Positions 17,541 to 27,203 of a DNA stretch of 64,000 bases are shown piece after piece (position 1 is the first letter of the stretch; every line of letters begins with the position of its first letter). Below the pieces are notes generated by a model. The model saw nothing but the letters and a program-made list of their open reading frames with translations. It was not told where the DNA came from and did not search any database. The stretch is taken from contig CAYNRE010000072.1 in the NCBI GenBank assembly GCA_964399535.1, forward strand, positions 1-64,000, read 5' to 3'. The DNA is from CAYNRE01 sp964399535 (GTDB lineage Bacteria; Planctomycetota; Planctomycetia; Pirellulales; CAYNRE01). The translations under genes were made by a program, and so were the position numbers.

Positions 17541-18091
17541 GTTGCCAACTCGCCCACGGTCGCCGCGGCCTGTTGCGCCGCGTGCAAGCGGCGGTTCAAC
17601 TGGTTCACGCGCTGCAGATTGAGCTGCTCGCACCAGGCCCCTCGCAGCGTTATGTAGCCTCCGCACCAGCGGCCCAGCGTCGGGCTGATTTCCCGCTGCG
17701 CGTATTGGCTGGCGCGCTCCGCGAGGCGGACTACCACGTTGGCGGTTTCCGTTTCCTCGCCGGCTTTGAGGGGAATTCCGGCCGGGCCGCGGCCCAGGAA
17801 AAAACACTCGATCATCTCGAGCGGCACGCGCTCGGGCTGGGTCCGCCCGACATAGACCCAAAGCTCGCCCCCTGCTCGGGCCAGCCGGGGCAGCCGCCAC
17901 TGCCAGGCGATGACCAGCCCCGCCACGACCCCCACCAGCACCAGCAAACCACCCGTGCCCCGTAACCAAACCGAGCCGGTGAGTCCCCACAGGGCCCCGC
18001 CCGCGGCCAGAAGCAAGGCGGGCAACACCAGGGCCGCCAACAGCACTCGGCGGTTTCCGTGCAGCCAAATCTCGTAGTCGGGCAGAGCCAT
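17537..18091 (-). CDS. Small membrane protein coupled to mfnB
   Basis: 184 residues from ATG 18091 (MALPDYEIWLHGNRR). Two hydrophobic helices (about residues 18-38 and 45-65) are followed by a cytoplasmic or periplasmic beta-rich part with 'GGELWVYVGRTQPERVPLEMIECFFLG' and a helical tail. I do not recognise the family. The stop overlaps the mfnB start, which makes a link to the C1 pathway worth considering, though co-translation alone is weak evidence for function. No good Shine-Dalgarno is seen. Confidence 0.65.
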   Translation of the reverse strand: MALPDYEIWLHGNRRVLLAALVLPALLLAAGGALWGLTGSVWLRGTGGLLVLVGVVAGLVIAWQWRLPRLARAGGELWVYVGRTQPERVPLEMIECFFLGRGPAGIPLKAGEETETANVVVRLAERASQYAQREISPTLGRWCGGYITLRGAWCEQLNLQRVNQLNRRLHAAQQAAATVGELAT

Positions 18092-18115
18092 TGCGCGCGG
18101 GGGGAAAAGTAACAA

Positions 18116-18554
18116 CTCTAGGGCTGGTCCGGGGTATCGCGGTTGCGGGTCAGCCGCATTGTAACGATTGGAGGCCGGGGGCGCAGCCGGTTACCGCGGC
18201 GGGTCGGCGGCTCGCTGGAAAGGCCGGTTTTCGGCCCGCGGCACCCCGGGCTCGCGTGAGCTAGCATTCCGCATCCCCGGAGCGCGCTTGGCCACCCGAA
18301 CGGTTTGGCACGGCGAGCGAGGGGTGCTTGCCCCTTGAGCGGGGTGGGCATCCCGGGGGCCGTTCGCAAATCGCGCCGCCACGGTAGAATGCCGGCCGCG
18401 CTGCCGCCTTGCAATGGTCCTCGCTCCGCAGTTTTGGCCGCGACCGCTCCACCGAGAGCGCTCCGGCCCTACCAACCCCTGCTGCGGAGAGCCAGTCATG
18501 CCCGAGCTTGTCTGGAAGTCGAGTGGATCGTTGCCAACTTCGCAAGGAGGTTCC
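18116..18554. other. divergent intergenic stretch
   Basis: About 440 bases between the divergent membrane-protein gene and the antiporter gene. Promoters for both are expected here but I could not pick hexamers with confidence. The frame of the antiporter is open through part of it, yet without a start better placed than ATG 18555. Confidence 0.45.
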
Positions 18555-20234
18555 ATGACCCACTCGACGGCTCAAGGAGATGGGCATGCTCTGCGCCTGG
18601 CGCTAGGGGGCGTGCTGGGGGTCATCGCGATCTACCTGGTGGCCGTGGCCCTGGGCTGGCCGCAGGCGGGCACCGCAATGATCGTCGGCGGCCATGCCGA
18701 GGCGACCGACGCGCACCTGGCGACCGATGCCGCCGGACCGCACGCGGGCGAGGCCCAGCACCACGCCGTGGCCCTGCACCCCGCCGACCCGGCGAATCAT
18801 GCGGCCGAGGCCCACGGGGCCGAGCACGCCGTGGGCCACGCCAAGCCCACGCCCCCCAACGCGGCCACGGTCATTCCGTTTTGCCTGCTCTTGGGAGCAA
18901 TCGCCGTTTTCCCGCTCGTGCATCGGATCGAGCATTGGTGGGAAAGCAATCTGCACCGCTTTTACGTGGCCGCCGGGCTGGGCCTGCTCACGCTGTTGTA
19001 TTACCTGGCCGTGCACCCCCATCCGGTCGATCGGCACTTCCTGGGCCATGCCGTGGTGTCGCCGGTGGCCGGCGGCCTGTCGTTCGGCGTTGCCTGGACC
19101 ATTCTGCAAAACGCCATCTTTAACGAATACATTCCCTTCATCGTGCTGCTGTTCGCCCTGTACTCGATCTGTGGCGGCATCCGCATCGAGGGCGACCTGC
19201 AAGCCCACCCGCTGACCAACACCGCGTTTATCGGGGTAGGGGCTTTGCTGGCCAGCTTTATCGGCACCACCGGCGCCGCCATGCTGCTGATTCGCCCGCT
19301 GCTGGAAACCAACGCCGAGCGCAAGCGGGTGGCCCACACCGTGGTGTTCTTTATCTTCGCGGTTTGTAACTGCGGCGGCTGCCTGCTGCCGATCGGCGAT
19401 CCGCCGTTGTTCCTGGGCTACCTGGCCGGCGTCGATTTCCTGTGGACGATGGGCCAGCTCTGGCCGCAGTGGCTGTTCGTCAACGTGGCCCTGCTGGTGG
19501 TGTATTACGTGTGGGATCGTTTCTTTGCCTACCCGCACGAGGCCAAGATCGACGTCCTGCAAGACGAGCTACGGACCCGCAAGATGCGGTTCTCGGGCCT
19601 GGCGGTGAACGCCCCCTGCCTGTTGGGCGTGATCCTGGCCGTGGCCCTGCTCGACCCGGGAAAAACCTTCCCGGGCACCGACTGGCACCCCTGGCTCTAC
19701 TTGCGCGAGATTGTGCAGTTGGGCCTGGTGGCGCTGTCGCTGGGGCTGGGATCGGCCGCGGTGCGCAAGGCCAACAATTTCAATTTCGCCGCCATCATCG
19801 AGGTCGCCGCGCTGTTCGTCGGCATTTTTGTCTGCATGCAGCCCGCCCTGCAGATCCTCGATGTACGCGGGGCCACGCTGGGCCTGTCGAGCTCAACCCA
19901 CTTTTTTTGGGCCACGGGAAGCCTGTCGGCCGTGCTCGATAACGCGCCCACGTACCTGGTCTTTTTCAAGACGGCCCAGGCCCTCACCGGCCAGGCGGGC
20001 GAAGCGGCCGCCGCGGCGGCCCACGCCGGGGTGCAGATCGACCTGCTGCGGGCCGTGAGCCTGGGAGCCGTGTTCATGGGCGCCATGACCTACATCGGCA
20101 ACGGCCCGAACTTCATGGTCAAGGCGATCGCCGAAAAGTCGGGCGTGAAGATGCCCAGCTTCTTCGGCTACATGGCCTACAGCTTCGGGGTGCTGCTGCC
20201 GATCCTGGTCGTCATGCAGTGGCTGTTGCTGTAA
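18555..20234 (+). CDS. Sodium:proton antiporter of the ion-transporter (IT) superfamily, His-rich loop
   Basis: ATG 18555 is set by an excellent AAGGAGG at 18544-18550. The product has 559 residues and about eleven membrane helices. Family signs are 'NEYIPFIVLLFALYSICGGIRIEG', 'FIGTTGAAMLLIRP', 'CNCGGCLLPIGDPPLFLGY' and 'LSAVLDNAPTYLVFF', the paired re-entrant loops of NhaD/CitMHS-type carriers. It likely exchanges Na+ for H+ at the inner membrane; arsenite or dicarboxylate transport cannot be excluded. Odd feature: after the first helix, residues about 47-97 hold ten histidines in an Ala/His-rich loop, a possible metal- or pH-sensing segment. Confidence 0.82.
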   Translation: MTHSTAQGDGHALRLALGGVLGVIAIYLVAVALGWPQAGTAMIVGGHAEATDAHLATDAAGPHAGEAQHHAVALHPADPANHAAEAHGAEHAVGHAKPTPPNAATVIPFCLLLGAIAVFPLVHRIEHWWESNLHRFYVAAGLGLLTLLYYLAVHPHPVDRHFLGHAVVSPVAGGLSFGVAWTILQNAIFNEYIPFIVLLFALYSICGGIRIEGDLQAHPLTNTAFIGVGALLASFIGTTGAAMLLIRPLLETNAERKRVAHTVVFFIFAVCNCGGCLLPIGDPPLFLGYLAGVDFLWTMGQLWPQWLFVNVALLVVYYVWDRFFAYPHEAKIDVLQDELRTRKMRFSGLAVNAPCLLGVILAVALLDPGKTFPGTDWHPWLYLREIVQLGLVALSLGLGSAAVRKANNFNFAAIIEVAALFVGIFVCMQPALQILDVRGATLGLSSSTHFFWATGSLSAVLDNAPTYLVFFKTAQALTGQAGEAAAAAAHAGVQIDLLRAVSLGAVFMGAMTYIGNGPNFMVKAIAEKSGVKMPSFFGYMAYSFGVLLPILVVMQWLLL

Positions 20235-20430
20235 ACGCAGCCGCCGATGGGATACGACCGGGGGCGTGGCGACCAACTTCCGCGCGGCGGCGAGGCCCGC
20301 CCCGTCGAACGGGCGCTGGCCAGCGGCCGCTCGGGCGCGTCCGGGCCGGGCGCTCCAGCCAGAGCTCCCGTGGCCGGCAGCCGCCCGGGGTGACTGGAAA
20401 AGCAAGCCGGGGCGTGCGAAGATTCTCCGC

Positions 20431-21633
20431 GTGTCGCATCAATTCATCACCACCGAGCCCGAACTGAGCCGGTTTTGCGCCAGCCTGCGGGATGCGCCTT
20501 GGATCGGCTTCGATACCGAGTTCGTCTCGGAACACACCTACCGGCCGGTGCTTTGCCTGCTGCAGGTGATTGGGCCCGGGCAATTGGCCATCGTCGATTG
20601 CCTGGCCGTGGGGAACTTACTCCCTTTTTGGGAGCTCATCGCCGCGCCCGGGCACGAAACGATCGTGCATGCGGGGCGGGGCGAGGTGGGGTTTTGCCTG
20701 GACGCCGTGGGCCGGCCCCCCGAGGGGCTGTTCGACGTGCAACTGGCCGCCGCCCTGGTCGCCACCGAGTATCCGGCCGGCTATGGCAATCTGCTGCAGC
20801 GGTTTCTCGGGCGCACGCCCCGCAAGGGGGAAACCCGCACCGACTGGCGGCGCCGCCCGCTCTCGGCGGCCCAATTGGACTACGCCCTGGAAGACGTGCG
20901 GCACCTGCCCGATTTGCGCGAGGCGATTGGCCGGCAATTGGCCGAACGGGGCCGCACGGCCTGGTTCGAAACCGAGATGCGCTCTTGGCTCGACGAGGTC
21001 GAGGCCTCGCGGCAGCGACCTCGTTGGCGCAAGGTGTCGGGCATCTCGGGCCTGGGTGCCCGGGAATTGTCGATCGTGCGCGAGGTGTGGCACTGGCGCG
21101 AGGATGAAGCGGCCCGCCGCGACTGGCCCCCCAAGCGCGTGCTGCGCGACGACCTGATCGTAGAGTTGGCCCGGCGCCGTTCGGCCGACCCGAAGCAGAT
21201 TACCGCGGTCCGGGGCATGGAGCGGGGCGACCTGCGGCGATTCTTGCCCGAGTTATCGCGCCGGGTCGAGCAAGCCCTGGCGGCGCCGCTCGACGAGCTG
21301 CGCGGCGGCCCGCGCCGCGACGCGAGCCCCCAATTGAACATGATTGCCCAGTTCCTGGCCTCGGCCTTGACCAGTTGCTGCCGGGCTCAGCAGGTGGCCG
21401 CCAGCCTGGTCGGCACCGCGGAAGACGTACGGGAACTGATCAACTTCCGGCTCTTTGACGAGACCGCCCGCGATGGTCAGCCGCCGGTGCTTACCCAGGG
21501 CTGGCGGGCGGAGCTGGTGGGCCAACTACTCGATGACCTGCTGAGCGGCAGGGTGGCGATTCGCATTGCCGACCCGGGGGGTGAGCAACCGCTTTCGTTC
21601 GAGCGGTGGAACTCTGGCCCGGCGGCGGAGTGA
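20431..21633 (+). CDS. rnd: Ribonuclease D
   Basis: GTG 20431 gives 400 residues, the usual length; the upstream part of the open frame has no domain character. The DEDDy exonuclease core is complete: 'IGFDTEFVSEHTYRP' (Exo I, Asp and Glu), 'HAGRGEVGF' (Exo II region) and 'LDYALEDVRHLPDL' (Exo III with Tyr and Asp). A HRDC domain follows ('LSIVREVWHWREDEAARRDWPPKRVLRDD'). The enzyme trims 3' ends of tRNA and other stable RNA. It follows the antiporter gene by about 200 bases on the same strand. Confidence 0.93.
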   Translation: MSHQFITTEPELSRFCASLRDAPWIGFDTEFVSEHTYRPVLCLLQVIGPGQLAIVDCLAVGNLLPFWELIAAPGHETIVHAGRGEVGFCLDAVGRPPEGLFDVQLAAALVATEYPAGYGNLLQRFLGRTPRKGETRTDWRRRPLSAAQLDYALEDVRHLPDLREAIGRQLAERGRTAWFETEMRSWLDEVEASRQRPRWRKVSGISGLGARELSIVREVWHWREDEAARRDWPPKRVLRDDLIVELARRRSADPKQITAVRGMERGDLRRFLPELSRRVEQALAAPLDELRGGPRRDASPQLNMIAQFLASALTSCCRAQQVAASLVGTAEDVRELINFRLFDETARDGQPPVLTQGWRAELVGQLLDDLLSGRVAIRIADPGGEQPLSFERWNSGPAAE

Positions 21634-21797
21634 GTTGGCTAGGCTGCGCCGGCGCAGCGGTGCCGGGCAGCCTCAGGATTGAACCGGACCTCGGGCCGCC
21701 TCGCGGCCATCGCCGCAGCTTCTTCCCGCGGCCAACAGGCTTCCGATCCGACCGCGCCCCGAGGTGCCTGGCCGTCCGTTGCTGAGCGGCCGGTCGA

Positions 21798-22343
21798 TCA
21801 GTTCATTTGCCATACCACGAAGTTCAGCACGGCCGCGAACGTGGTCCAAAGCAGGTAGGGCAGCAGCAGCAGTGCCGCCGCAACGCTGTGCCGGAGAAAG
21901 CCGCGGATGGTGATGGCGATCGCCATCCACAGAAGCACGATTTCCGCAAACGCCCAGCCAGGCCTTTGCATTCCAAAGAACACGATCGACCACAGCGAGT
22001 TCAGCGCGAGCTGAATGGCCCACCAACCAAGCGCGCTTCCAGTACGGGGCCACGAAGTCGACCTCCACACGCACCACGCGGCGATGGCCATCATCAGGTA
22101 AAGCACCGTCCAGACCGGGCCGAAGACCCAGTCGGGGGGATTCCATTCGGGCCGGTTCAGCGTTTGGTACCAGCCGTTGACCGAAGTCGCGGTCGACGAT
22201 GCCCCCAGTCCGGCGGCGGCGAAGCAGACCGCTACGAACACCAGCAGCATCGCGACCTGCCGCGCCCTCGTCGGATGCTGCCAGGTTGGTGCCGTGTCGG
22301 GCCGGGCTGTGTTAGGCTTGGCGATCTCGGGCGTGGCTGCCAT
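21798..22343 (-). CDS. tspO: TspO/MBR-family membrane protein
   Basis: 181 residues from ATG 22343 with five hydrophobic helices. The Trp/Pro-rich TspO signature is clear: 'WYQTLNRPEWNPPDWVFGPVWTVLYLMMAIAAW', read here in parts, then 'ALNSLWSIVFFGMQRPGWAF' and 'LLLPYLLWTTFAAVLNFVVW'. TspO proteins bind porphyrins and cholesterol-like ligands and modulate tetrapyrrole metabolism and stress responses. The N-terminal 30 residues (Pro/Thr-rich) are longer than in the typical 160-residue family member. Start codons further upstream have no support. Confidence 0.92.
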   Translation of the reverse strand: MAATPEIAKPNTARPDTAPTWQHPTRARQVAMLLVFVAVCFAAAGLGASSTATSVNGWYQTLNRPEWNPPDWVFGPVWTVLYLMMAIAAWCVWRSTSWPRTGSALGWWAIQLALNSLWSIVFFGMQRPGWAFAEIVLLWMAIAITIRGFLRHSVAAALLLLPYLLWTTFAAVLNFVVWQMN

Positions 22344-22724
22344 CGCGATTCCTTTTCGGCATCCTCGGGCAAGCGGGGGCGTGACCAGCCACCGACGTGA
22401 GTACCAGGCCCCGTCGGTTGTCGCTGCGCGTTGGCAACGCGAACGATAGGGATCGATCGTCGTCTCGTCGCGATTGTCGTCGACCTCGGGCAAAGGCCGG
22501 ACCGAGCACCTTGGTCCGTCGCGAACGGCGCTACCGTTTTTGCCTTGCAGGCCCCATCCCCTATTTCCGCTATCCGCGGCGCATAGTGTCAGACAACCCG
22601 GCTGCACCATGCTTTTCTGCCATTATTCACCGAGCGGCAAGGGCCGTGCACCACGGAACACGGCTCGCGAGGTCGCTCCGCATATCGCCGCCCAGTCGCC
22701 GCAACCCGACCGCGGCGTGGCCCG
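22344..22724. other. gene-free stretch between porin and TspO genes
   Basis: About 380 bases downstream of the porin stop and upstream of the TspO start, both genes on the minus strand. It should carry the porin terminator and tspO promoter, but no hairpin with T-run and no clear hexamer pair was found. Confidence 0.45.
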
Positions 22725-24425
22725 CTAGAAAATGGCGTTCAACCGAATGCCGAAAACAATCGCGTCGTCGGCAATGGCCGAGGCCTCGGGCCGCAGAAAC
22801 TGAATGTCGGGCGTAAGGTTCAGCCAGGGCGTAACCTGAATATTGTAGAACAGTTCCACGCCCGTTCCGTTGCGGGGTCCATAAATCAGGCGGGGCAGAG
22901 GCCCGAATTCGGAACTGGCGCCGACAAAGTACCAACCCAGGCCCAGGGTGTCGCCGCGCTGGCGCCCCCAGGGGCTGTAGCCCCCCAGTCCGGCACTGAA
23001 GAAATAACGAACCGGCGTCGGGTTTCCGTCGCTGATCGAAGCTCGGCCGAACATTCCCCAGCCGCGATCGTACTCGGGAAAGCGCACCAGGTACTGATCG
23101 AATCCGCAGTAAATGGTGTACGAGTCCTCCAGCGTCGGGAAACCGGGCACGGTTGGTTCGGGGTACACGCCCGGTGGCGGTTCGGCAAACCGGAGATCGG
23201 TGAGCGGAACGTGCTTCCAGACGCCCCCCAGATGAAACTCTCCCGGCAGCCTGGCGTACCGCGTGTCCCACCGCACTTCGGTCGCCAGGATCAGGCCCTT
23301 GGAAAACATTTCGTCGGTGGCGAACACGTCGAGTGTGTGGTCGGCCGCGTCGCTGACAAACAGGCTGACCTCGCCCCACTCGGGCGTGCCCGAGAATCCC
23401 GCCGTGAACGCCGAATAGGGCATCCCCAAAAGCAGCGCCGGGTTATCGACCAGGGCCATGTGGACGAATTGCTGCGTGCCATCGCCAGCGGCGAACCGGT
23501 CGCGGTCGAAGGCGCCCACCCCGGAACGCTTGCCGGCGAAGATCTCCAGCCGGTCCGAAAGCGGTTTGGTCCACAGAAAATTGGTCAGCAGAGGCACCCC
23601 CGGATCCTCGGGCGATGGCGGTAGGCCCGCCGCCACCACGGCCGGCGCAAACGTGCCGGTTCGCAGCGAAACGTTTCCGAATTCGCCGTACCAGTGTTCC
23701 AAGCGAACGAACAACCGACCGGGCAATTCCTTGTCGGTGGGCCCGAGTTCGACAATGGCGTCGTATTCGTTTCGGCCGGTGTAGGAAAAGGCGTTTCCCA
23801 GCCCCAGAGGTTCGGGCGGAGCTCGATTGATTCCGCCATCGAGCGCAAAGGCGAACTGGGTCGATTTGCCGGCGAAAGTGACCCGCGACCGCTGCAGGGA
23901 CGAACGAAGGCCCCACCAGTCGCCCGTCAGCGTCGATCGCTCGAACAGCGATTGGGGGGCGTCTTGGATCGGGACAGTGGCCGATTGCCGCACCCACTCG
24001 AGGGGCTCGGACGGTTCCACGGTGGGCAGCCGTTCGAGAGCCGCAGCCGGGGGCCCGGCAGCCGGAGTCAACTCGCCGGGCACGGAAACTTCTGGCCCTG
24101 GGTTTACCTCCCCTCCGCGCGAAACGGGCAGCGGCAGCGCTACCAGCAACAGCCAACAGGCTGCCCCGGCCAGCTCGAGCCGCCGCCGGCGCAGCGCGGA
24201 TCTCGCGGTCAAGCCCAAGCACGGCCGGCGAAAGGGCAGCGACGATTCAGCTGCCGCACCATCCCCCAAGGCCAGCTCGGTAGCGAGTCGTGATTTCCAG
24301 CCTCGACGAAGGCGTTGGCCGGTTTCGGCCCGCTCAGTTCGCCAGGCGCGCTGCAGAACGCGCCGGAAGAAATCGCCTTCAGGCGCGGAACCGGAGAACT
24401 CGGCTTCCAGGCAATCGCTTTCCAT
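22725..24425 (-). CDS. OprB-family carbohydrate porin
   Basis: 566 residues if ATG 24425 is used; this puts the signal peptide (ELAGAACWLLLVALPLP) about 85-105 residues in, so TTG 24212 (directly before TARSALRRRRLELAG) may be the real start. Neither has a good Shine-Dalgarno. The mature part starts 'FERSTLTGDWWGLRSSLQ', the typical OprB opening, and ends in a beta-strand with terminal Phe (GIRLNAIF), the outer-membrane insertion signal. 'GAFDRDRFAAGDGTQQF' is another family block. OprB porins admit glucose and other sugars through the outer membrane. Confidence 0.85.
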   Translation of the reverse strand: MESDCLEAEFSGSAPEGDFFRRVLQRAWRTERAETGQRLRRGWKSRLATELALGDGAAAESSLPFRRPCLGLTARSALRRRRLELAGAACWLLLVALPLPVSRGGEVNPGPEVSVPGELTPAAGPPAAALERLPTVEPSEPLEWVRQSATVPIQDAPQSLFERSTLTGDWWGLRSSLQRSRVTFAGKSTQFAFALDGGINRAPPEPLGLGNAFSYTGRNEYDAIVELGPTDKELPGRLFVRLEHWYGEFGNVSLRTGTFAPAVVAAGLPPSPEDPGVPLLTNFLWTKPLSDRLEIFAGKRSGVGAFDRDRFAAGDGTQQFVHMALVDNPALLLGMPYSAFTAGFSGTPEWGEVSLFVSDAADHTLDVFATDEMFSKGLILATEVRWDTRYARLPGEFHLGGVWKHVPLTDLRFAEPPPGVYPEPTVPGFPTLEDSYTIYCGFDQYLVRFPEYDRGWGMFGRASISDGNPTPVRYFFSAGLGGYSPWGRQRGDTLGLGWYFVGASSEFGPLPRLIYGPRNGTGVELFYNIQVTPWLNLTPDIQFLRPEASAIADDAIVFGIRLNAIF

Positions 24426-24860
24426 TGCAGGACGACGGACGAGCCTGGGCCGCGATGGGAAGGCCAGCACAATCAGGCCCTCCCCAAGTGCCGCTTGTGA
24501 CGACTCTTTCCTGGACTGCTCCGCTTCCAGCCCAGGCTTCAGGCGATCGCAGACCGCAGGATCTTGATCCAACCGCATCCGAACGACAATTGGCCCAGCC
24601 GCGATCCGCCGAGCTAAACGGTTGTCGGAAGCGACCTGGCAGCCACTCCACGGTTGCTGAGACCGGAGGAGCCAAACGATCCGTCGAGCCGGGGGTCGTG
24701 ACCGGCGAGTTGGCCGTGCGCTCGCGCATCGGAAAACGACTCTCCATTTCAGTATTCGGTCAACTGGGCAAGCGGTATGAGAAAATAGGCTGGAAACAAT
24801 TGGGGGAATCTGGGGGCCAGCCGGCGGCGCAGCGGTTCGTTCGCCGCCGCGCGAAGTGCC
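24426..24860. other. gene-free stretch upstream of the porin gene
   Basis: About 435 bases between the glycosyltransferase stop and the porin start. A/T-rich sequence at 24740-24800 is the likeliest porin promoter region on the minus strand (contains TTGACC and TTGTTT hexamers), but no -10 element with correct spacing convinces. Confidence 0.4.
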
Positions 24861-25985
24861 TCAATCGGACGCCAGCGCCGCCTGGTAGTGGTCGATCCAG
24901 CCGCGCGTGGTGTGGCGGACGTCGAAGTGGTCCTCGATCCGTCGCCGGGCCAATTCGGCCCGGCGGGCCGCTGCCGCCGGATCGGCCAGTACTTGTTCGA
25001 TCGCGTCGGCGAGCGCGGCGGCGTCGCCCGGCGGAACCAGCAGGGCGGCGGGGGGGTGGCCGAAGATTTCGGGCGTGCCCCCCACCTCGGTCGCCACCAC
25101 CGGCACGGCCACGGCGGCCGCTTCGAGCAAGACCCGTCCTAGCGGCTCCTGCCGGGCCGGATGCACGGTGAGCTGAAGCTCGGCCAGCAGCCGGGGCATA
25201 TCGTCGCGCTGCTCGAGCCAGTGAACCTGGGCTCGCCAGGGCGCTGCCTCGCAGTGCTGCCGGAGCGCGGCCTGGTGTTCGCGGGTCTCGGGCTTTTCGG
25301 AATGCCGCTGGCCGACCAGCAGCCAGTGCAACTCGGGCCGAGCCGGCAGCACTCGGTCGAGCGCGCCCAAGAGCACGTCCCAGCCCTTGCGAAGGATGAT
25401 CTGCCCGATGGTAGCTCCGAGCATGGCCCCCGAAGGCAGCCCCAGTTCGCGGTGCAGGGTGCCCGAGCGCGGGCCTGGAGAGAATTCGTCGAGCCGCACG
25501 CCGTTGACGGCGACGAAGGTCCGCGCCGGATCGGCCCCCTGGCCCACATGGTGCTTGCGAGTCGCTTCGGAGACCGCGAGCAGACGCCGGTGTTGGTTCA
25601 AATCGGCCATGGCCTGGCGGCTGATCCCGACGATATCGCGCAGGTGGGCCACGCTGGGCAGGCCCAACCCTCGGCAAACCGGGCCACTGACCCGGCCGGT
25701 CGAAAGGCTGTTGGCCACAACGAAGTGGGGTTGCGCCCGGGCAATCAAATCCGTTAGATCGGACCGCAGTGCCTCGAGGGGCAACCGTTCGGGTCCGCTG
25801 GGCTTCGGACACCAGAGCCAGAGCGGCCAACCGCGTCGGGCGATTTCGTCGGCGAGCGGACCGGCCGGGGGCGCGGCGAAGGCGAGCTGGAACCCAGCCG
25901 CCTCCAGGTGGGGCGCGGCTGCCCAAAACGAGCGATCGCCGCCACCCGGCGTGGGGAATTCACAGAGCACCAGCAGCCGCGTCAT
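24861..25985 (-). CDS. Family 4-type glycosyltransferase
   Basis: 374 residues from ATG 25985 (MTRLLVLCEFPTPGGGDRS). The GT-B fold is read from the N-terminal glycine-rich loop, 'HLRDIVGISRQAM', 'LLAVSEATRKHHV', 'ATIGQIILRKGWDVLLGAL' and the EX7E nucleotide-sugar motif 'EPLGRVLLE' followed by 'PVVATEVGGTPEI'. It retains the configuration of the donor sugar and probably builds a surface polysaccharide; donor and acceptor unknown. It lies about 150 bases after rfbB on the same strand, which supports a cell-surface sugar role. Confidence 0.88.
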   Translation of the reverse strand: MTRLLVLCEFPTPGGGDRSFWAAAPHLEAAGFQLAFAAPPAGPLADEIARRGWPLWLWCPKPSGPERLPLEALRSDLTDLIARAQPHFVVANSLSTGRVSGPVCRGLGLPSVAHLRDIVGISRQAMADLNQHRRLLAVSEATRKHHVGQGADPARTFVAVNGVRLDEFSPGPRSGTLHRELGLPSGAMLGATIGQIILRKGWDVLLGALDRVLPARPELHWLLVGQRHSEKPETREHQAALRQHCEAAPWRAQVHWLEQRDDMPRLLAELQLTVHPARQEPLGRVLLEAAAVAVPVVATEVGGTPEIFGHPPAALLVPPGDAAALADAIEQVLADPAAAARRAELARRRIEDHFDVRHTTRGWIDHYQAALASD

Positions 25986-26132
25986 GGCGATTCTCAGGAT
26001 AGCTGGCAATCGCTCGAAACGCCGCCGCAATCGCCCGGCAGGCTGCTCGGCGCGTCCCGCTTCGCCGCCGAACGCGGGAATTGCCGGGCAAGCCAGCTTG
26101 GCGCACAGCCGCAGTCGTAGGCGCCGCGCGAA

Positions 26133-27203
26133 TCAGTTCGCCGCGCCGAGCCCCAACCGCTGACCGCGGTACTTGCCGCTGGTAACACGCTCGATCCAGT
26201 CCGGGTGCTCAAGATACCACGCCACGGTCTTGCGCAGTCCCGAGGCGAAATCTTCCTCCGGCCGCCAACCGAGCCGACGGCCGATCTTGCGCGAGTCAAT
26301 GGCGTAGCGTCGGTCGTGGCCGGGCCGATCGGTCACGAAGCGAATCAACCCTCGACAGGGGCCGTGGGGCAAGCCGGGTCGCAGCTCGTCGACCAGGTCG
26401 CAAAGCGTTTCGACAACCTCCAGGTTCCGCCGCTCGGCCCCTCCGCCAATGTTGTACACCTGGCCCGGCTTGCCGCGCTCGAGCACCTGCTCGAGGGCCC
26501 GGCAGTGGTCTTCCACATACAGCCAATCGCGCACCTGCCCGCCATCGCCGTACACGGGCAACGGCTTGCCACCAAGGGCATTTAAGATCATGAGCGGGAT
26601 CAGCTTCTCGGGAAACTGGTAGGGCCCATAGTTGTTCGAGCAGTTGGTGATCAGCGTCGGCAGGCCGTAGGTGTGGTGGTACGCCCGCACAAAATGGTCC
26701 GAGGCGGCCTTCGAGGCCGAGTAGGGCGAGTTGGGACGGTAGGGCGTGGTCTCGCGAAACCCTGGGCCGCGGGGGCCAAGCGAGCCGTAGACCTCGTCGG
26801 TCGATACGTGCAGAAAGCGGAACCGCTTCTGCTCGCGCGGCTTGAGGCTGGTCCAGTAGCTCCGGGCCGCATCGAGCAGGGTGAAGGTGCCCACCACATT
26901 CGTGGCAAGGAAGTCGCGGGGACCATCGATCGAACGATCGACGTGCGACTCGGCCGCCAGGTTGACGATGGCCCGGGGGCGATGTTCTTCAAGCAGCCGG
27001 CCCACCAGGGCCGCATCGGCAATGTCTCCCAGGACGAAGCGGTGCTCGGGGGCCTGGGCCGCCTCGTCAAGCGAATCGAGATTGCCGGCGTAGGTCAGTT
27101 TGTCCAGGTTTATCAGCGGACCGCGCCGGGCAGACATCCAGCGCCGCACCAGACAGCTACCGATAAATCCTGCGCCGCCCGTGACTAGAACCGTTTCGTT
27201 CAT
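26133..27203 (-). CDS. rfbB: dTDP-glucose 4,6-dehydratase
   Basis: 356 residues from ATG 27203, full length. Rossmann start 'VLVTGGAGFIGS', the catalytic 'HVSTDEVYGSLG' (Thr, Asp, Glu) and 'YSASKAASDH' (Tyr-x-x-x-Lys), and 'TNCSNNYGPYQFPEKLIP' are all present. The enzyme converts dTDP-glucose to dTDP-4-keto-6-deoxyglucose, first step to dTDP-rhamnose and related sugars. The companion genes rfbA, rfbC and rfbD are not in the window. The glycosyltransferase follows in the same direction. Confidence 0.95.
   Translation of the reverse strand: MNETVLVTGGAGFIGSCLVRRWMSARRGPLINLDKLTYAGNLDSLDEAAQAPEHRFVLGDIADAALVGRLLEEHRPRAIVNLAAESHVDRSIDGPRDFLATNVVGTFTLLDAARSYWTSLKPREQKRFRFLHVSTDEVYGSLGPRGPGFRETTPYRPNSPYSASKAASDHFVRAYHHTYGLPTLITNCSNNYGPYQFPEKLIPLMILNALGGKPLPVYGDGGQVRDWLYVEDHCRALEQVLERGKPGQVYNIGGGAERRNLEVVETLCDLVDELRPGLPHGPCRGLIRFVTDRPGHDRRYAIDSRKIGRRLGWRPEEDFASGLRKTVAWYLEHPDWIERVTSGKYRGQRLGLGAAN

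Noticed and set aside
18414..18554. Upstream extension of the antiporter gene to 18414 or 18498
   Set aside because: The only strong ribosome-binding site (18544-18550) points to ATG 18555, and the extra residues do not look like a membrane protein start.
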